In this document: in pieces, positions 16,410 through 26,685 of the stretch
Position numbering within the stretch: the first letter of the stretch is position 1
How the letters are laid out: every line of letters starts with the position of its first letter
Origin: an uncultured Porphyromonadaceae bacterium
GTDB lineage: Bacteria > Bacteroidota > Bacteroidia > Bacteroidales > Muribaculaceae
NCBI GenBank assembly: GCA_947174235.1
Contig: CAMWID010000017.1
Span: 1-50,836 of the forward strand
Length of the DNA stretch: 50,836 bases
Direction of reading: 5' to 3'
Notes under the pieces: generated by a model
What the model was told of the DNA's origin: nothing
Database searches by the model: none
Seen by the model: the letters and a program-made list of their open reading frames with translations, nothing else
Program-made: the position numbers and the translations under genes

Positions 16410-18734
16410 TTATGGGTTCACTTCAAGCACATATACCGGGGTGGGAGCTTTTTCAAGCGCCACTTCTCCGTCACCCTGGAACGTGTTCTGCACGAACAGG
16501 TGCAGCTTCTTTTCTTTTTGCCAGAGTCCGGTATCAAGCGACGGTTCCCAGGCGTTGACACTGAATGTGGTGAGATCGCGGGTAATCCATTTCCCGGCAG
16601 GTCCTGAAGATGAGGACGCCAACGTCACGCCTCCGCCTCTTTCCATGTCACGGTATACCACGTGAATATCGTTCCCTTCCGCCACAATTCTCGGGCGGGA
16701 AACCGGTATCATCTTTGTTCCTCCGCCTGAGAGAGAGAAGGGTGTCATCCTGTAGGAGATGGCGGTATTGTTCCAGCGTCTGCCGTCGTGCCATACGATC
16801 CTGTATTGGGGAACGTCGGAACCTTCCGATCTCCAGTATGAAACGATATATGGCAACGACCTGCTGTCGGCAGTCATGGAAGTCTGGTTGATAAGTTCTG
16901 AATTTTGAGGGATCCGGCATGCATACTCGCAGTTGGAGGCGGTGATGGGAAGTTCATAAGCGGTTCCGTCGGATCTCTCCCAGGTTTTCCCTCCGTCGGA
17001 CGATCTTGCATAGCAGAGGTCGTGGTTTGTCTCCACAAGCCAGGTCTCCCGCCATACCCAGGAGACGTGTATCACGTCGTTGGCGTCGATATATAGCTGC
17101 CAGTAAGGGCTGCGCTGCTCCTCGCCGTCGATCAGGGAGTCCTGCACTCTTGTCCACCGTTTCTCCTTAACGTCATAGCGGTTGATAGCCATGTTTCCTC
17201 TGCCCGACGCTCCCGAACGGTAGACAAATAGGAGATCTCCGTTTTTCATAGAGTAAAACTCAGGATAGGTCACTTTCTGTTCGTCTATACCTGTCATCGG
17301 AGACATTTCTCCGAGTTCCAGACCTCCCGGTTCGGTGGATTTCGCGTAGTGCAGCGGGTGCCCGTGATGGTCAAACGCCACATGCAGATAGCCGTCGCCG
17401 TCTATCCCCATGCTTATCACGTTGTGTCCGTCCTTGACATTCCCTTTATATACGGTCTTGTTGAGAGTCCAGTCGTCTGATCCGAGCCTGCGCTTTCCCA
17501 ATGTCACGTATCCGTCAGGGTCATAATAGGATATATATTGAAATCCTTCGTGCGACAAAATGGAATTCGCACGAAACACAGCCGTATTTACAGATGTGCC
17601 GCTATACCCTTTGCCTGCCTCCACGAGCCTTGACCCGCGGGCATCGTCAGTGAGCCCGTCATATTTTATCACCGGAGTCCCGTTGCCGTCAAAAGATATC
17701 GGAAGCCAGAGGTGGCGTGAATCCGGAAGGTTTTTAGGGTTCCACATGTCAGCCATAAAAATGAGCGAATCGCCGTTCTGAAGAATAAAAGAGCCCTGAC
17801 CACCGAACGTAATGTCGGCTCCGGGACCTTTGAACGGGGTGGGGAGGAGGTGCCATTCCCCGAAAAGATCGTCCGCCCACATCATCCGTGCCTCATTGGG
17901 TGCCCATCCCGTGCATCCTGAAGTTATCATCCAGTATTTTCCATCTTTCTTGAAGATGGTCGGAGCCTCGTTGTGGCCGCCGGGAAATAGGCGCACATAT
18001 TTCCCTGTATGTTTTGTGAAAGTTTTGTCAAGCTCGGCTATCTGTAGCGTGAGATTCTCTTCCGACGAATATATGTGGTATGCTTTCCCGTCATCGTCGA
18101 TGAAGAGAGTCATGTCGCGCGACATCTGTCCCCCTTTCATGTCTCTGAATGTCAGCAGACCGTTCTCTATATCCCTGCGCCATTCCGGAGTCCACCATTC
18201 CTGTTCGAGACGGGAATCGTCAGGTTTCTGCGATTTTTTGAGGTTCAACGGCATTTTTCCGGGATTTACCCTTGCGCTTCTGACAGGTTTGAACGGTCCG
18301 AGAGGATTATCGGCTATAGCCACCGCGGCGTGAGCCGCCGCATAACCTTTCCCTTTCAGCTCATGATGGAACCACATCACATATTTTCCGGTTTTCGGAT
18401 TATAGATCACTTTGGGTCGTTCTATGGTGGATCCTCTTTCCACGACAGCGTTTTCCGTGTCGCTCACAGGCATGACAATTCCCCTGTTCTCCCAATTTCT
18501 CAGGTCGGTGGATGAATAGCAAGCCACCCCTTCCTGGGGAGCCTTGAACATTCTGTTCTCGCCATACCAGTAGTAGACACCGTCAGGGGCTTTGAGAATC
18601 CCGCCGCCATGGCAGTTGATATGATTCCCTTCGGTATCATTCCATACACCCCCTTTGTCAGGAGGGAGTTCACCCGACATCACTCCACATGCGGCGATGA
18701 TGGTGAATAACGTCAATGTCAATTTTTTCAACAT
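16410..18734 (-). CDS. GH43 (subfamily 24/34-like) fused to a BNR_4 seven-bladed propeller (GH145-like)
   Basis: The 774-residue protein starts with a signal ending TIIAAC (Cys16), a fair lipobox. Residues about 25-350 are a GH43 five-bladed propeller: GGVWNDTEGNHINCHGGGI and YYWYGENR match the 24/34 subfamilies, which include exo-beta-1,3-galactosidases. Residues about 360-774 form a second propeller of the BNR_4 kind (YVTLGKRRLGSDDW, FDHHGHPLHYAKS, ETNHDLCYARSSDGGKTW, ACRIPQNSELINQTSM, RPRIVAE). That fold includes GH145 rhamnosidases acting on rhamnosyl-glucuronate and PL24/25 lyases; the sequence reminds me most of GH145. It probably trims an arabinogalactan in the periplasm or at the surface. 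It lies downstream of the sensor gene, 105 bases away, on the same strand. Both activities are inferred. Confidence 0.82.
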   Translation of the reverse strand: MLKKLTLTLFTIIAACGVMSGELPPDKGGVWNDTEGNHINCHGGGILKAPDGVYYWYGENRMFKAPQEGVACYSSTDLRNWENRGIVMPVSDTENAVVERGSTIERPKVIYNPKTGKYVMWFHHELKGKGYAAAHAAVAIADNPLGPFKPVRSARVNPGKMPLNLKKSQKPDDSRLEQEWWTPEWRRDIENGLLTFRDMKGGQMSRDMTLFIDDDGKAYHIYSSEENLTLQIAELDKTFTKHTGKYVRLFPGGHNEAPTIFKKDGKYWMITSGCTGWAPNEARMMWADDLFGEWHLLPTPFKGPGADITFGGQGSFILQNGDSLIFMADMWNPKNLPDSRHLWLPISFDGNGTPVIKYDGLTDDARGSRLVEAGKGYSGTSVNTAVFRANSILSHEGFQYISYYDPDGYVTLGKRRLGSDDWTLNKTVYKGNVKDGHNVISMGIDGDGYLHVAFDHHGHPLHYAKSTEPGGLELGEMSPMTGIDEQKVTYPEFYSMKNGDLLFVYRSGASGRGNMAINRYDVKEKRWTRVQDSLIDGEEQRSPYWQLYIDANDVIHVSWVWRETWLVETNHDLCYARSSDGGKTWERSDGTAYELPITASNCEYACRIPQNSELINQTSMTADSRSLPYIVSYWRSEGSDVPQYRIVWHDGRRWNNTAISYRMTPFSLSGGGTKMIPVSRPRIVAEGNDIHVVYRDMERGGGVTLASSSSGPAGKWITRDLTTFSVNAWEPSLDTGLWQKEKKLHLFVQNTFQGDGEVALEKAPTPVYVLEVNP

Positions 18735-18790
18735 ATCATATGAGATTTGATTATTAGGCGGATAAGGCTTTTCGCGGAGGAGATCAGGTG

Positions 18791-18807
18791 CAGCGGATGA
18801 TCCGCTG
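18791..18807. repeat. 17-bp palindrome between sensor and GH43 fusion genes
   Basis: CAGCGGAT and ATCCGCTG are exact inverted complements around base 18799. It lies in the 105-base gap, 32 bases past the sensor stop and 57 bases before the GH43 fusion start. Too little loop for a stable terminator; a regulator site is as likely. Confidence 0.45.
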
Positions 18808-18839
18808 TGTGAAATCTCCGGAAACGGTTTGATATATTA

Positions 18840-21800
18840 TTATTTCTGTTGTATATATTCCGATGGAGAAACTCCAAATTCTTTTTTAAAGACTCTCCTG
18901 AAATAAGCCATGCTGTTGAATCCCGTGCGGAATGGGATGTCGCACAACGGAATTTCTCCTCCCGACATCAGTTCCACCGCTTTGGTCAGCTTGATCTTGC
19001 GTATGAACTCATTCGGGGTGAGACCGGTCACGCTTTTCACTTTACGGTAGAGTGTGGAATGACTCATACACATTTTGTCGGTAAGGAACGGCATATCCAT
19101 CTCTTCCAGTTCTATGTTGTCTTCTATAAGCCTGCGAAGTTTGGATATAAACTCCCTGTCGAGAGGAGAGAGTGTCGTTTCGGGAGAGTCAACATGTTGA
19201 TTATCAATTGAATTTTGAGAATTCGGGGGGGTAATTTCCTCTTTATCAGACGGTTGGGAGAGAAGTTTGAGCGAGAGTCTGTGTCGGGTGTCAAGAATGT
19301 TGTTTATCCTTGCCATGAGGAGTCTCGCGCTGAACGGTTTCGTCATGTAGGAGTCCGCTCCGGAATTATATCCCTCCTCCTTGTCGAGCATGGAGTCTTT
19401 CGCCGTCAGCAATATCACGGGGATATGGCTTGTAGTCATGTCGGATTTAATCGCGTTGCACAATTCAATGCCATCCATTTCCGGCATCATAATGTCGGAA
19501 ATGACAATATCCGGAAAGAACGAGTGTACTTTGGCAAGACCTTCCTTTCCGTCGTTGGCACATTCCACGTCATATTGATCTGTGAAAGAGCTGGCGATAT
19601 AGTCCCTTACGTCTTCGTCATCCTCCACGACAAGTATTTTAAGGCGCTCCCCTTCGGCGGCCGTCTCATTCTCCGCCACATCATGCTCGGTCGTGTTTTC
19701 TTCCGCCACTTCTTTGTGGAAAGCGGAAGGGTAGCTGTTGTCGCGAACAAACCTTACGGTGAACACGCTCCCTTTTCCTTTCTCCGAATCCACGCTTATA
19801 GTGGCCTCATGCAGTTCCACAAGGCTTTTTGTAAGGGCGAGTCCGATTCCGGTACCCGCGATTTTTTTGTTGTGGCTTGCCTGATAATATCTTTTGAAGA
19901 TATGTGGAAGTTCCTCTTTGGCTATACCTTCCCCGGTGTCAGCCACCGAGAGATCCACATAGTCCACCCCGTCGATCTTTTCCGGCTTCAGGGAAAGTGT
20001 GATGCTTCCCTTGCGGGTATATTTCAGGGCGTTTCCCATCAGGTTGTTGAGAATGGTGGTGATCATTTCGGGATCATAATACATCTCGGTGTCCTCCATT
20101 TCAGAGACATCTATCAGCACAGACACGTTTTTGTTTCCGTTCAGCTCCTTGAACCGCAAGCCGATCTCCCTTACGAAGTTGGCAAGATTTCCCGTCACAA
20201 CCTCAAGACGCCGGTGGCGGGTCTCGGTTTTACGGAATTCGAGAATGCTGTTTATCAGATTGAGGAGCCGCATGGAGCTGCCTCTTATGACCTGAAGCTT
20301 CGCCCTGTGTTTGTCGCGCAGTTCGGGATCGTTGATCAGGTCTTCTATGGGTCCTATAATCAGCGAAAGGGGAGTGCGTAGCTCATGAGTCACATTTGTG
20401 TAAAACACAAGGCGCTCTTCATTGAGAAGGAGATTGTTTTTGCTGTTTTCCTTTTCAATCGTAAGGTCTTTTTCGAGGTTGAGCTTATACTTATAGAAAT
20501 AGATCACGGAAAGGATTATGGCGGCTGTAGCCACGGCATACAAGAGCTTTGCCCACCAGGTAAGATAGCCCGGAGGGTCTATCCTTATGGTAAGCAATGT
20601 TTCCGGTTCAGACCATTCTCCTCCGAATGTGCGTGTGCTTATGCGGAACTGATAGGAGCCGGGTTCAAGATTCCTGTAGACGGCTTCGTTGTCGTCGCCG
20701 GCTTCCGACCAGACGTCGTTGACTCCCTTCATGTTGTAACGCACTTCCGTGTTGATCGCCTTTGAAAAGTCATGATGATGAAACTTTAACGTGAACGTGT
20801 TGAGGTTGTGCGGCAGGGTCACCATATCAGAATTTACGGGGATCGCTATTTCAAGTCCGTTTTCATTGCTGTCGGCGTCATGTGCCAACAACGAATTTAC
20901 CGAAATATCCCCTTTGCTGAACTCAAAGCCGGAAATATTGGATGGATTGAAGAATGCGAGTCCGTTGAGCGAACCGAAGAAAACCGTGCCGTCGTCGCTT
21001 GTGCAAGAACTTCCCTCAAGAAATGAGTTGAGAGAGGAGCGGTGGCATCTGGTGTATGTATTTACCGACCCTGATTCAGGGTCAAGACAAGATATGCCGT
21101 TCTCGGAACTCATCCAGATCTTTCCGCTTGCGTCTTCTTCGATAGATTTTATGTTTATGGAAGATCCTCCGGCAGCAAGATCGAATCTTTTGACATCGGT
21201 GTACATGTCGGAAGATATCCTTGCCACACCTCCTCTGGTCGCGATCCAGATATGTCCCCGTGAGTCTTCAAAGATGGAATTGATAGTGTTGGAAGGGAGA
21301 CCTTTCCCGGTGTTAAGGGTGGCTATATTTTTGCAAGATCCGTCTAATATTGTCAGCCCTTGTCCGAAAGTGCCTATGAGCAGATTGCCGTGACTGTCAT
21401 TGAGCATACAGGTGACGTATCTGTCCTGCAGGGCGTCGTTGATACTATTTTCCGCACATGCTTCGAGCTGTCCGTTGATCCTGTAGACACCGTTATGGGT
21501 TCCCGCGAGAATGTCTCCCGCCGTTCCCTCTATAAAACATCTCACTTCCCTGTCGATAGAGTTTACCTTTTTTAAAGAACCGGATTTGGTGTCAAGCACG
21601 TAGGCACCGGAATTATGAGTCCCCATCCATAACCGGTCTTTGTCATCTGCATATAGTGTCCTTACCGGGGTGTTGTGGTCATAAGATTTTCCCGGAATGA
21701 GATAACGGGAAGAGAGTACGGAGCCTAATTTTGCGATCTCCCGTTCGCCCGCGATCCACACGTTTCCGTCGTTGTCTTTAGTCATGCTCCATACGGCGGG

Positions 21801-22901
21801 ATGTGGAGTATCGAGGTCATATTGTCCGAACATCGATACCTGGCGGATGATAGGGATGTCGTATCCCACCACATCGATGCCGTCGCTTTGATATCCGATC
21901 CATTTGTTGCCGAAAGAATCCTCAAAGATTATATAAGGAGATGAAGAATACAGTTTCTCGTTGATATTTCCCGACATGCCCGGCGTCAGGTTGCGGAAAC
22001 TGATATTCTTGTTTCTGTGCCGCCCCTCTTCCACAATGCTTATGCCTCCTCTTGAGGTGGCTATCCAGATCTCTCCGTTTTTCATCAGGCGTATGCTTCT
22101 TACCGCTCCCGGCAGAATAGACGCGGGTGACGAGTCGTGAATGAACGACATAAATTCACGGGTTTCGGGATCAAATACCGAGACTCCGTTTTCCGTGCCT
22201 ATCCACACCATGTCATGCTGGTCAATAAATATGGAATAGACCGTGTTTCCGCAGATCGAGCTTTCATCACCCGGGATATGTCTGTAATTTGTAAATTTGA
22301 GAGTCTTGAGGTTTACTGAAGTGAATCCTCCGTTCTCATGTCCCACATAAAGGTATTGCCTTTTTGGATCTTCCTGAAGGCACCATATGGGGAGCGGAAA
22401 ATCATCTGGCCGTGACTTGAAAAGCCGCTCCGTCTTTCCTGTGGCAGGATCAAGCTTCTCCGGCGGTTTGTGGTAATGGGTGACCCAAATTTTATTGTCG
22501 GACGACGCCGACAGGGAAGGGACGTCGGGAGTATACAGCTCTCCGTCGAATTTAGAGATTTCTCCCGAGTTGTAGTCATATATGTAAAGACCGTCATGGC
22601 GTGATCCGATCCATACTTTGTCCGGATTGGACGGGTCTGCCACCACGCAGTTGAGTTCATTGCTTCCGAGTCCGGAGTTCTCCGCATCATAAGTGATGAA
22701 CCCTTTCCCGTCAAAACGGCTCAGTCCGGACCCTGTCACGACCCATATGTGGCCATGCGCGTCCTGGCTGATGTTTCTGATATAATTGCTTCCCAATCCG
22801 TCGCGGTGATCAAGATGGGATTTGTAGAACTTCTCATTTGCAGCCGCCGACGAATACAAAGAGAAGATGAAAATGAATAGAAAGATAAAAATCGTTCTCA
22901 T
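18840..22901 (-). CDS. hybrid two-component system sensor/regulator (HTCS) of the PUL
   Basis: The start is set at ATG 22901 because MRTIFIFLFIFIFSLYSSAA is a good signal peptide; the frame opens at 23126, but that lies upstream of the promoter. The 1353-residue protein has, in order, a periplasmic double propeller of two-component-type repeats (many GxIWIAT / xVWIGT units), a Y_Y_Y domain, one membrane helix near 775-800, a HisKA domain with the phosphorylated His near 839 (NVTHELRTPLSL), an ATPase domain (DTGEGI, GTGIGLAL), a receiver with phosphoacceptor Asp near 1136 (DIVISDIMMPEMDG), and an AraC-type helix-turn-helix at the C-terminus. It senses an oligosaccharide and switches on the divergent susCD genes. 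All key residues are intact. Confidence 0.95.
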   Translation of the reverse strand: MRTIFIFLFIFIFSLYSSAAANEKFYKSHLDHRDGLGSNYIRNISQDAHGHIWVVTGSGLSRFDGKGFITYDAENSGLGSNELNCVVADPSNPDKVWIGSRHDGLYIYDYNSGEISKFDGELYTPDVPSLSASSDNKIWVTHYHKPPEKLDPATGKTERLFKSRPDDFPLPIWCLQEDPKRQYLYVGHENGGFTSVNLKTLKFTNYRHIPGDESSICGNTVYSIFIDQHDMVWIGTENGVSVFDPETREFMSFIHDSSPASILPGAVRSIRLMKNGEIWIATSRGGISIVEEGRHRNKNISFRNLTPGMSGNINEKLYSSSPYIIFEDSFGNKWIGYQSDGIDVVGYDIPIIRQVSMFGQYDLDTPHPAVWSMTKDNDGNVWIAGEREIAKLGSVLSSRYLIPGKSYDHNTPVRTLYADDKDRLWMGTHNSGAYVLDTKSGSLKKVNSIDREVRCFIEGTAGDILAGTHNGVYRINGQLEACAENSINDALQDRYVTCMLNDSHGNLLIGTFGQGLTILDGSCKNIATLNTGKGLPSNTINSIFEDSRGHIWIATRGGVARISSDMYTDVKRFDLAAGGSSINIKSIEEDASGKIWMSSENGISCLDPESGSVNTYTRCHRSSLNSFLEGSSCTSDDGTVFFGSLNGLAFFNPSNISGFEFSKGDISVNSLLAHDADSNENGLEIAIPVNSDMVTLPHNLNTFTLKFHHHDFSKAINTEVRYNMKGVNDVWSEAGDDNEAVYRNLEPGSYQFRISTRTFGGEWSEPETLLTIRIDPPGYLTWWAKLLYAVATAAIILSVIYFYKYKLNLEKDLTIEKENSKNNLLLNEERLVFYTNVTHELRTPLSLIIGPIEDLINDPELRDKHRAKLQVIRGSSMRLLNLINSILEFRKTETRHRRLEVVTGNLANFVREIGLRFKELNGNKNVSVLIDVSEMEDTEMYYDPEMITTILNNLMGNALKYTRKGSITLSLKPEKIDGVDYVDLSVADTGEGIAKEELPHIFKRYYQASHNKKIAGTGIGLALTKSLVELHEATISVDSEKGKGSVFTVRFVRDNSYPSAFHKEVAEENTTEHDVAENETAAEGERLKILVVEDDEDVRDYIASSFTDQYDVECANDGKEGLAKVHSFFPDIVISDIMMPEMDGIELCNAIKSDMTTSHIPVILLTAKDSMLDKEEGYNSGADSYMTKPFSARLLMARINNILDTRHRLSLKLLSQPSDKEEITPPNSQNSIDNQHVDSPETTLSPLDREFISKLRRLIEDNIELEEMDMPFLTDKMCMSHSTLYRKVKSVTGLTPNEFIRKIKLTKAVELMSGGEIPLCDIPFRTGFNSMAYFRRVFKKEFGVSPSEYIQQK

Positions 22902-22948
22902 GGTGCCGGTAAAAAATCCATGCGCCATCATCATGATGCCGCCGGATG

Positions 22949-22956
22949 CAAAATTA
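22949..22956 (-). promoter_or_regulatory. -7 box of the HTCS gene
   Basis: TAATTTTG on the minus strand matches TAnnTTTG. Transcription would begin near 22945, giving a leader of about 45 bases to the ATG at 22901. No clear TTTG is found at the usual distance upstream. Confidence 0.55.
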
Positions 22957-23218
22957 GCCAATAATTTTCTAAAATATAATACATATATTTCAAGAACGGT
23001 CATTTTTTTGTCAGAATCAGAATTTGATTGCCGGGCTATGCACGCGCCGGGTGGCAGCCGGGAAAGCAACGGATCCGGGAGAAATACGTCTGAAAAAGAA
23101 GCCGGCATTGCCAATGCCATTGTCAATGATTGGTTTTCCTTATGGAGCCGAGGTTGAAAATTATGTCATCCGGGAGATTTTTATATCAAAATCCTTTATG
23201 AAATATTTTTACATCATC

Positions 23219-23242
23219 TTGACAGATTAGTGCCCCTGTCAA
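23219..23242. promoter_or_regulatory. candidate HTCS operator upstream of susC
   Basis: TTGACAG and CTGTCAA are perfect inverted repeats separated by ten bases. The centre lies about 37 bases before the predicted susC transcription start, overlapping the place where a -33 box should be but is not. That is the position of an activator site. Confidence 0.45.
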
Positions 23243-23256
23243 ATGTGAACAGATAT

Positions 23257-23264
23257 TAATTTTG
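23257..23264 (+). promoter_or_regulatory. -7 box of susC
   Basis: TAATTTTG followed by CGGC matches the Bacteroidota downstream box. It has no TTTG partner 19-21 bases upstream, as expected for an activator-dependent promoter. The leader to the susC ATG would be about 145 bases. Confidence 0.6.
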
Positions 23265-23415
23265 CGGCACGAATCGAAAAATACAGGTATCAGATCAATG
23301 TAATGGTTAAAGGTTGTTGTCGCAGCAATTGCTGCCGGCTTACAGGTTGACAACTTAAGGTAAAAAAGATTGTTTCTACGCTCAGACATTTATTTTTTAA
23401 TTAACCTTAATATAA

Positions 23416-26400
23416 ATGAAACAACGATTTCTAATCTGGCTCGCGTTCTTCCTTGCAGGAGCAATGAGCCTACATGCACAAGATTACTCGCTGAGAGGAA
23501 AAGTGCTTGATTCCACAGGGGAAGCGTTAATCGGCGCTACCGTGAGAACTAAAGAGAAACCCGCTGCAGGTGTCGTGACAGACATCGAGGGTAATTTCGT
23601 GATCAATGTGGCAAAAGGGAATACCCTTGAGATCACGTATGTGGGATATGACCCGCAGACAGTGGCTATCACAGGACAGAATGACATCACCGTCACTATG
23701 TCGGAAAACAGCCAGGTGCTTGATGACGTAGTGGTGATCGGCTACGGCACAATGAGGAAAAAAGATCTCACAGGTTCTGTCACTCAGATCAACCCTGACA
23801 AGATCGCCGACCAAAACCCCGGCACAGTGCAGGATCTTCTGAGGGGTACGCCCGGTCTTCAGATCGGTTATGATGCATCGGCAAAAGGTAGCGGGGCATC
23901 GATCAAACTCCGTGGAGAAAACTCCCTCGGCACAAATGTAAGCCCTATGATCGTGGTTGACGGAATGCCGTTCTACGGAGAATTGTCAGAGATCAATCCT
24001 GATGACATCGGTCAGATCGACATTCTCAAGGATGCCTCTTCCACAGCCATCTATGGTGCCCGCGCAGCTTCAGGTGTAATCATCATCACCACGAAGAAGG
24101 GTAAGACCGGCAAGCCGACAGTAACCCTCAGCGCAAATGTCGGCGTGACAAACAAAAGCGCATACAGGGATTACATGACAGCTTCCGAGTATATGCGTTA
24201 CCGTGAGGACTACTACATGATGAACTATACATATGGTATGGGCGACAACGGTCTTTACGGATATTACAACGTGAAGGACGGCAATGGAAATCTCGCTTAT
24301 CCTCAGGGTTATTTCAACAATCCGTCTTCACTTTCGGGCTCTGCCGCTGAAAACTGGGCTTCAAATACCGGTGTGAGCGGTTTCGGTGCTGCATCCGGAG
24401 AATCCATGCTCTCGCTTTATGCCCGCCGTCTTGAAATGAACAATGCGGATCTTGTCTTTGACAATTTCCTCGCAGGCAATATCTACGACTGGAATGACGC
24501 CACGTTCCGCACAGGTGTCAACCAGGACTACAATGTAAGTCTTTCCGGAGCGACCGACCATGTCAATTATTATCTTTCCGCCGGCTACCTCAGCAATGAA
24601 GGTGCCGTAAGGGGTAATGACTACAAGGCTTTCCGCGCCAACATGAAATTGAACGCAAAGGTCACAAGCTGGCTTGAACTTGGTGCGAACGTCAATTTCC
24701 AGGAGCGTACCGACGGTGATATCCAGGTATCTCTCGGCAGCAACTATTGGGACAACAATATGCTCCGCAACTCTCCTTATGCTTCTATGTATAAGGAAGA
24801 CGGAAGCTACCAGCAGTATCCTATGACCGGGAAACAGACCAACGGCGGCTACAACTATTTCTTCGACCGTCAGTATTATGATCTCGACAAGGGTTATACC
24901 AACCTTAACACAATTTTCACTGCCAAAGTGAATCTTCCTTATGGGTTTACTTATTCATTCAACATCTCGCCGAGATATCAGTGGTTTCATGACTATTACT
25001 TCATGGATTCTGCCCTGCCGAATGCGGCTGCAAATACAAGAGGTGTGAACCGCGAAAATTATAAGGCTTTTGAATGGAACCTCAACAACACGCTTACCTG
25101 GGATAAGGAATATGGAGACGTACATCATGTTCAGGTGACTCTCGTTCAGGAAGCCGAGGATCATAAGACATATAAAGACAGAATTGAGGCACGCAACATT
25201 TCTCCTACAGACGCACTCGGTTTCCACTGGACTGACGGCGCCAACAAGGAACAGAGCGGATTCTCCACATACGACAGCCACTACAGCGGCGCTTCATATC
25301 TCGGCCGTGCTTTCTATAGCTATGACAACCGTTATATGATCACAGCGTCTTTCCGTCGTGACGGTTTCTCCGGCTTCGGTCGCAACAATGTATGGGGTAA
25401 CTTCGGGGCAGTCGGTCTCGGCTGGAATTTCTCTGATGAGAAGTTTATGGAGTCCACACGCGACTGGCTGAACAATGCCAAGCTGCGTCTCTCTTGGGGT
25501 ACCAACGGTAACCGTGACTTCGGCAGCAACGGCAGCACCGATCCTTATCTGACAATGGCGAATCTCTCTATGGGTGGTTCGATGGTATACTACAACGACG
25601 GTACGTCTACTGTAGTGAAGAGCCTTTACATGAACCGTCTCGCGGCTCCTAACCTGCGTTGGGAGAAGACGGAGGCATATAATATCGGTCTTGATTTCGG
25701 AGTTATCGACAATCGCCTGACCGGTGCGGTTGACTGGTATTTCAAGAAAACCAAAGACATGATCATGAACCAGCGTCTGCCGTCATTCACCGGTTTCGGC
25801 AGCATTTACTCAAACCTTGGAGAGGTTCAGAACAGCGGTATCGAGATCTCGCTTACCTCTGTCAATATCGAAAAACAGAATTTCACATGGACCACTTCGG
25901 CTGGCTTCTCTTACAACCGCAACCGCATCAACCATATCTATTATGATTATGACGAAAACGGCAAGGAGAATGACGATACCTCAAACGGTTGGTACATCGG
26001 TCATCCTATAGGTGAGATCTGGTATTATGAGAGCGACGGCGTATGGCAGAACACTCCGGAGGATATCGCTCAGGCAGCTCTCGTAGGACAGCGTCCCGGC
26101 GACCCGAAGGTCAAGAACAACTATACCGAGGATGACAGGATCGTGACAAACGCCGATGGCACAACCACACGTATCCCTGTCTACAATGACAAGGACAAAG
26201 CTTATCTCGGCACAACCAATCCTCCGATCTATTGGAACCTCAAGAATGATTTCGTTCTCTGGAAAGATCTGACAATCTCGTTCTCCCTGTATTCATATAT
26301 GGGTCATAAGAGCCTCGCGTCATATTGGCTTAACCAGGACAACGGCGGATCTCAGGTGATCAATGCCTGCAACCTTCCCGCGAAAGAATACTGGACACCG

Positions 26401-26685
26401 GAGAATCCTACAAACGATTACTGCCGTATCATGGCTGTAGGCCCCAATACAGGTCTCGCAGGTGGAATCAGCAAACTTTATAACCGTAATTTTGTCCGTC
26501 TTGACAACATCTCCATAGGTTATACTCTGCCTCAGAAATGGACCCGTCAGGCTATGCTCGAGAAAGTGCGCCTTACAGTAAGCTGCAACAATGTATGCAC
26601 CATTTCAGGATGGGAGTACGGAGATCCGGAGACCGGCGGTCTCGCGAGACGTACATTCAATTTCGGCGTGAATGTCACATTCTAA
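23416..26685 (+). CDS. SusC-like TonB-dependent outer-membrane transporter
   Basis: The 1089-residue protein has a signal peptide ending LHAQ, a carboxypeptidase-regulatory-like domain (LRGKVLDSTGEALIGATVR), a linker with VVVIGYGTMRKKDLTGSV, and the plug motifs SIKLRGENSLG and ILKDASSTAIYGARAASGVI. The rest is a beta-barrel ending in the aromatic VNVTF. These are the hallmarks of SusC transporters, which import oligosaccharides across the outer membrane with TonB energy. It pairs with the SusD-like lipoprotein 38 bases downstream. That spacer holds an exact 14-bp tandem duplication (26682-26709). Regulation is probably by the divergent HTCS. Substrate is inferred from the neighbouring enzymes to be an acidic arabinogalactan fragment. 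Confidence 0.97.
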   Translation: MKQRFLIWLAFFLAGAMSLHAQDYSLRGKVLDSTGEALIGATVRTKEKPAAGVVTDIEGNFVINVAKGNTLEITYVGYDPQTVAITGQNDITVTMSENSQVLDDVVVIGYGTMRKKDLTGSVTQINPDKIADQNPGTVQDLLRGTPGLQIGYDASAKGSGASIKLRGENSLGTNVSPMIVVDGMPFYGELSEINPDDIGQIDILKDASSTAIYGARAASGVIIITTKKGKTGKPTVTLSANVGVTNKSAYRDYMTASEYMRYREDYYMMNYTYGMGDNGLYGYYNVKDGNGNLAYPQGYFNNPSSLSGSAAENWASNTGVSGFGAASGESMLSLYARRLEMNNADLVFDNFLAGNIYDWNDATFRTGVNQDYNVSLSGATDHVNYYLSAGYLSNEGAVRGNDYKAFRANMKLNAKVTSWLELGANVNFQERTDGDIQVSLGSNYWDNNMLRNSPYASMYKEDGSYQQYPMTGKQTNGGYNYFFDRQYYDLDKGYTNLNTIFTAKVNLPYGFTYSFNISPRYQWFHDYYFMDSALPNAAANTRGVNRENYKAFEWNLNNTLTWDKEYGDVHHVQVTLVQEAEDHKTYKDRIEARNISPTDALGFHWTDGANKEQSGFSTYDSHYSGASYLGRAFYSYDNRYMITASFRRDGFSGFGRNNVWGNFGAVGLGWNFSDEKFMESTRDWLNNAKLRLSWGTNGNRDFGSNGSTDPYLTMANLSMGGSMVYYNDGTSTVVKSLYMNRLAAPNLRWEKTEAYNIGLDFGVIDNRLTGAVDWYFKKTKDMIMNQRLPSFTGFGSIYSNLGEVQNSGIEISLTSVNIEKQNFTWTTSAGFSYNRNRINHIYYDYDENGKENDDTSNGWYIGHPIGEIWYYESDGVWQNTPEDIAQAALVGQRPGDPKVKNNYTEDDRIVTNADGTTTRIPVYNDKDKAYLGTTNPPIYWNLKNDFVLWKDLTISFSLYSYMGHKSLASYWLNQDNGGSQVINACNLPAKEYWTPENPTNDYCRIMAVGPNTGLAGGISKLYNRNFVRLDNISIGYTLPQKWTRQAMLEKVRLTVSCNNVCTISGWEYGDPETGGLARRTFNFGVNVTF

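Larger units (their letters stand above)
22902..23415. other. divergent PUL control region
   Basis: These 514 bases lie between the sensor gene and susC and code for nothing I can support. They hold a minus-strand box at 22949-22956, a plus-strand box at 23257-23264, a candidate operator at 23219-23242, and a small palindrome (GCAGCAATTGCTGC, 23322-23335) in the long susC leader. Confidence 0.7.
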
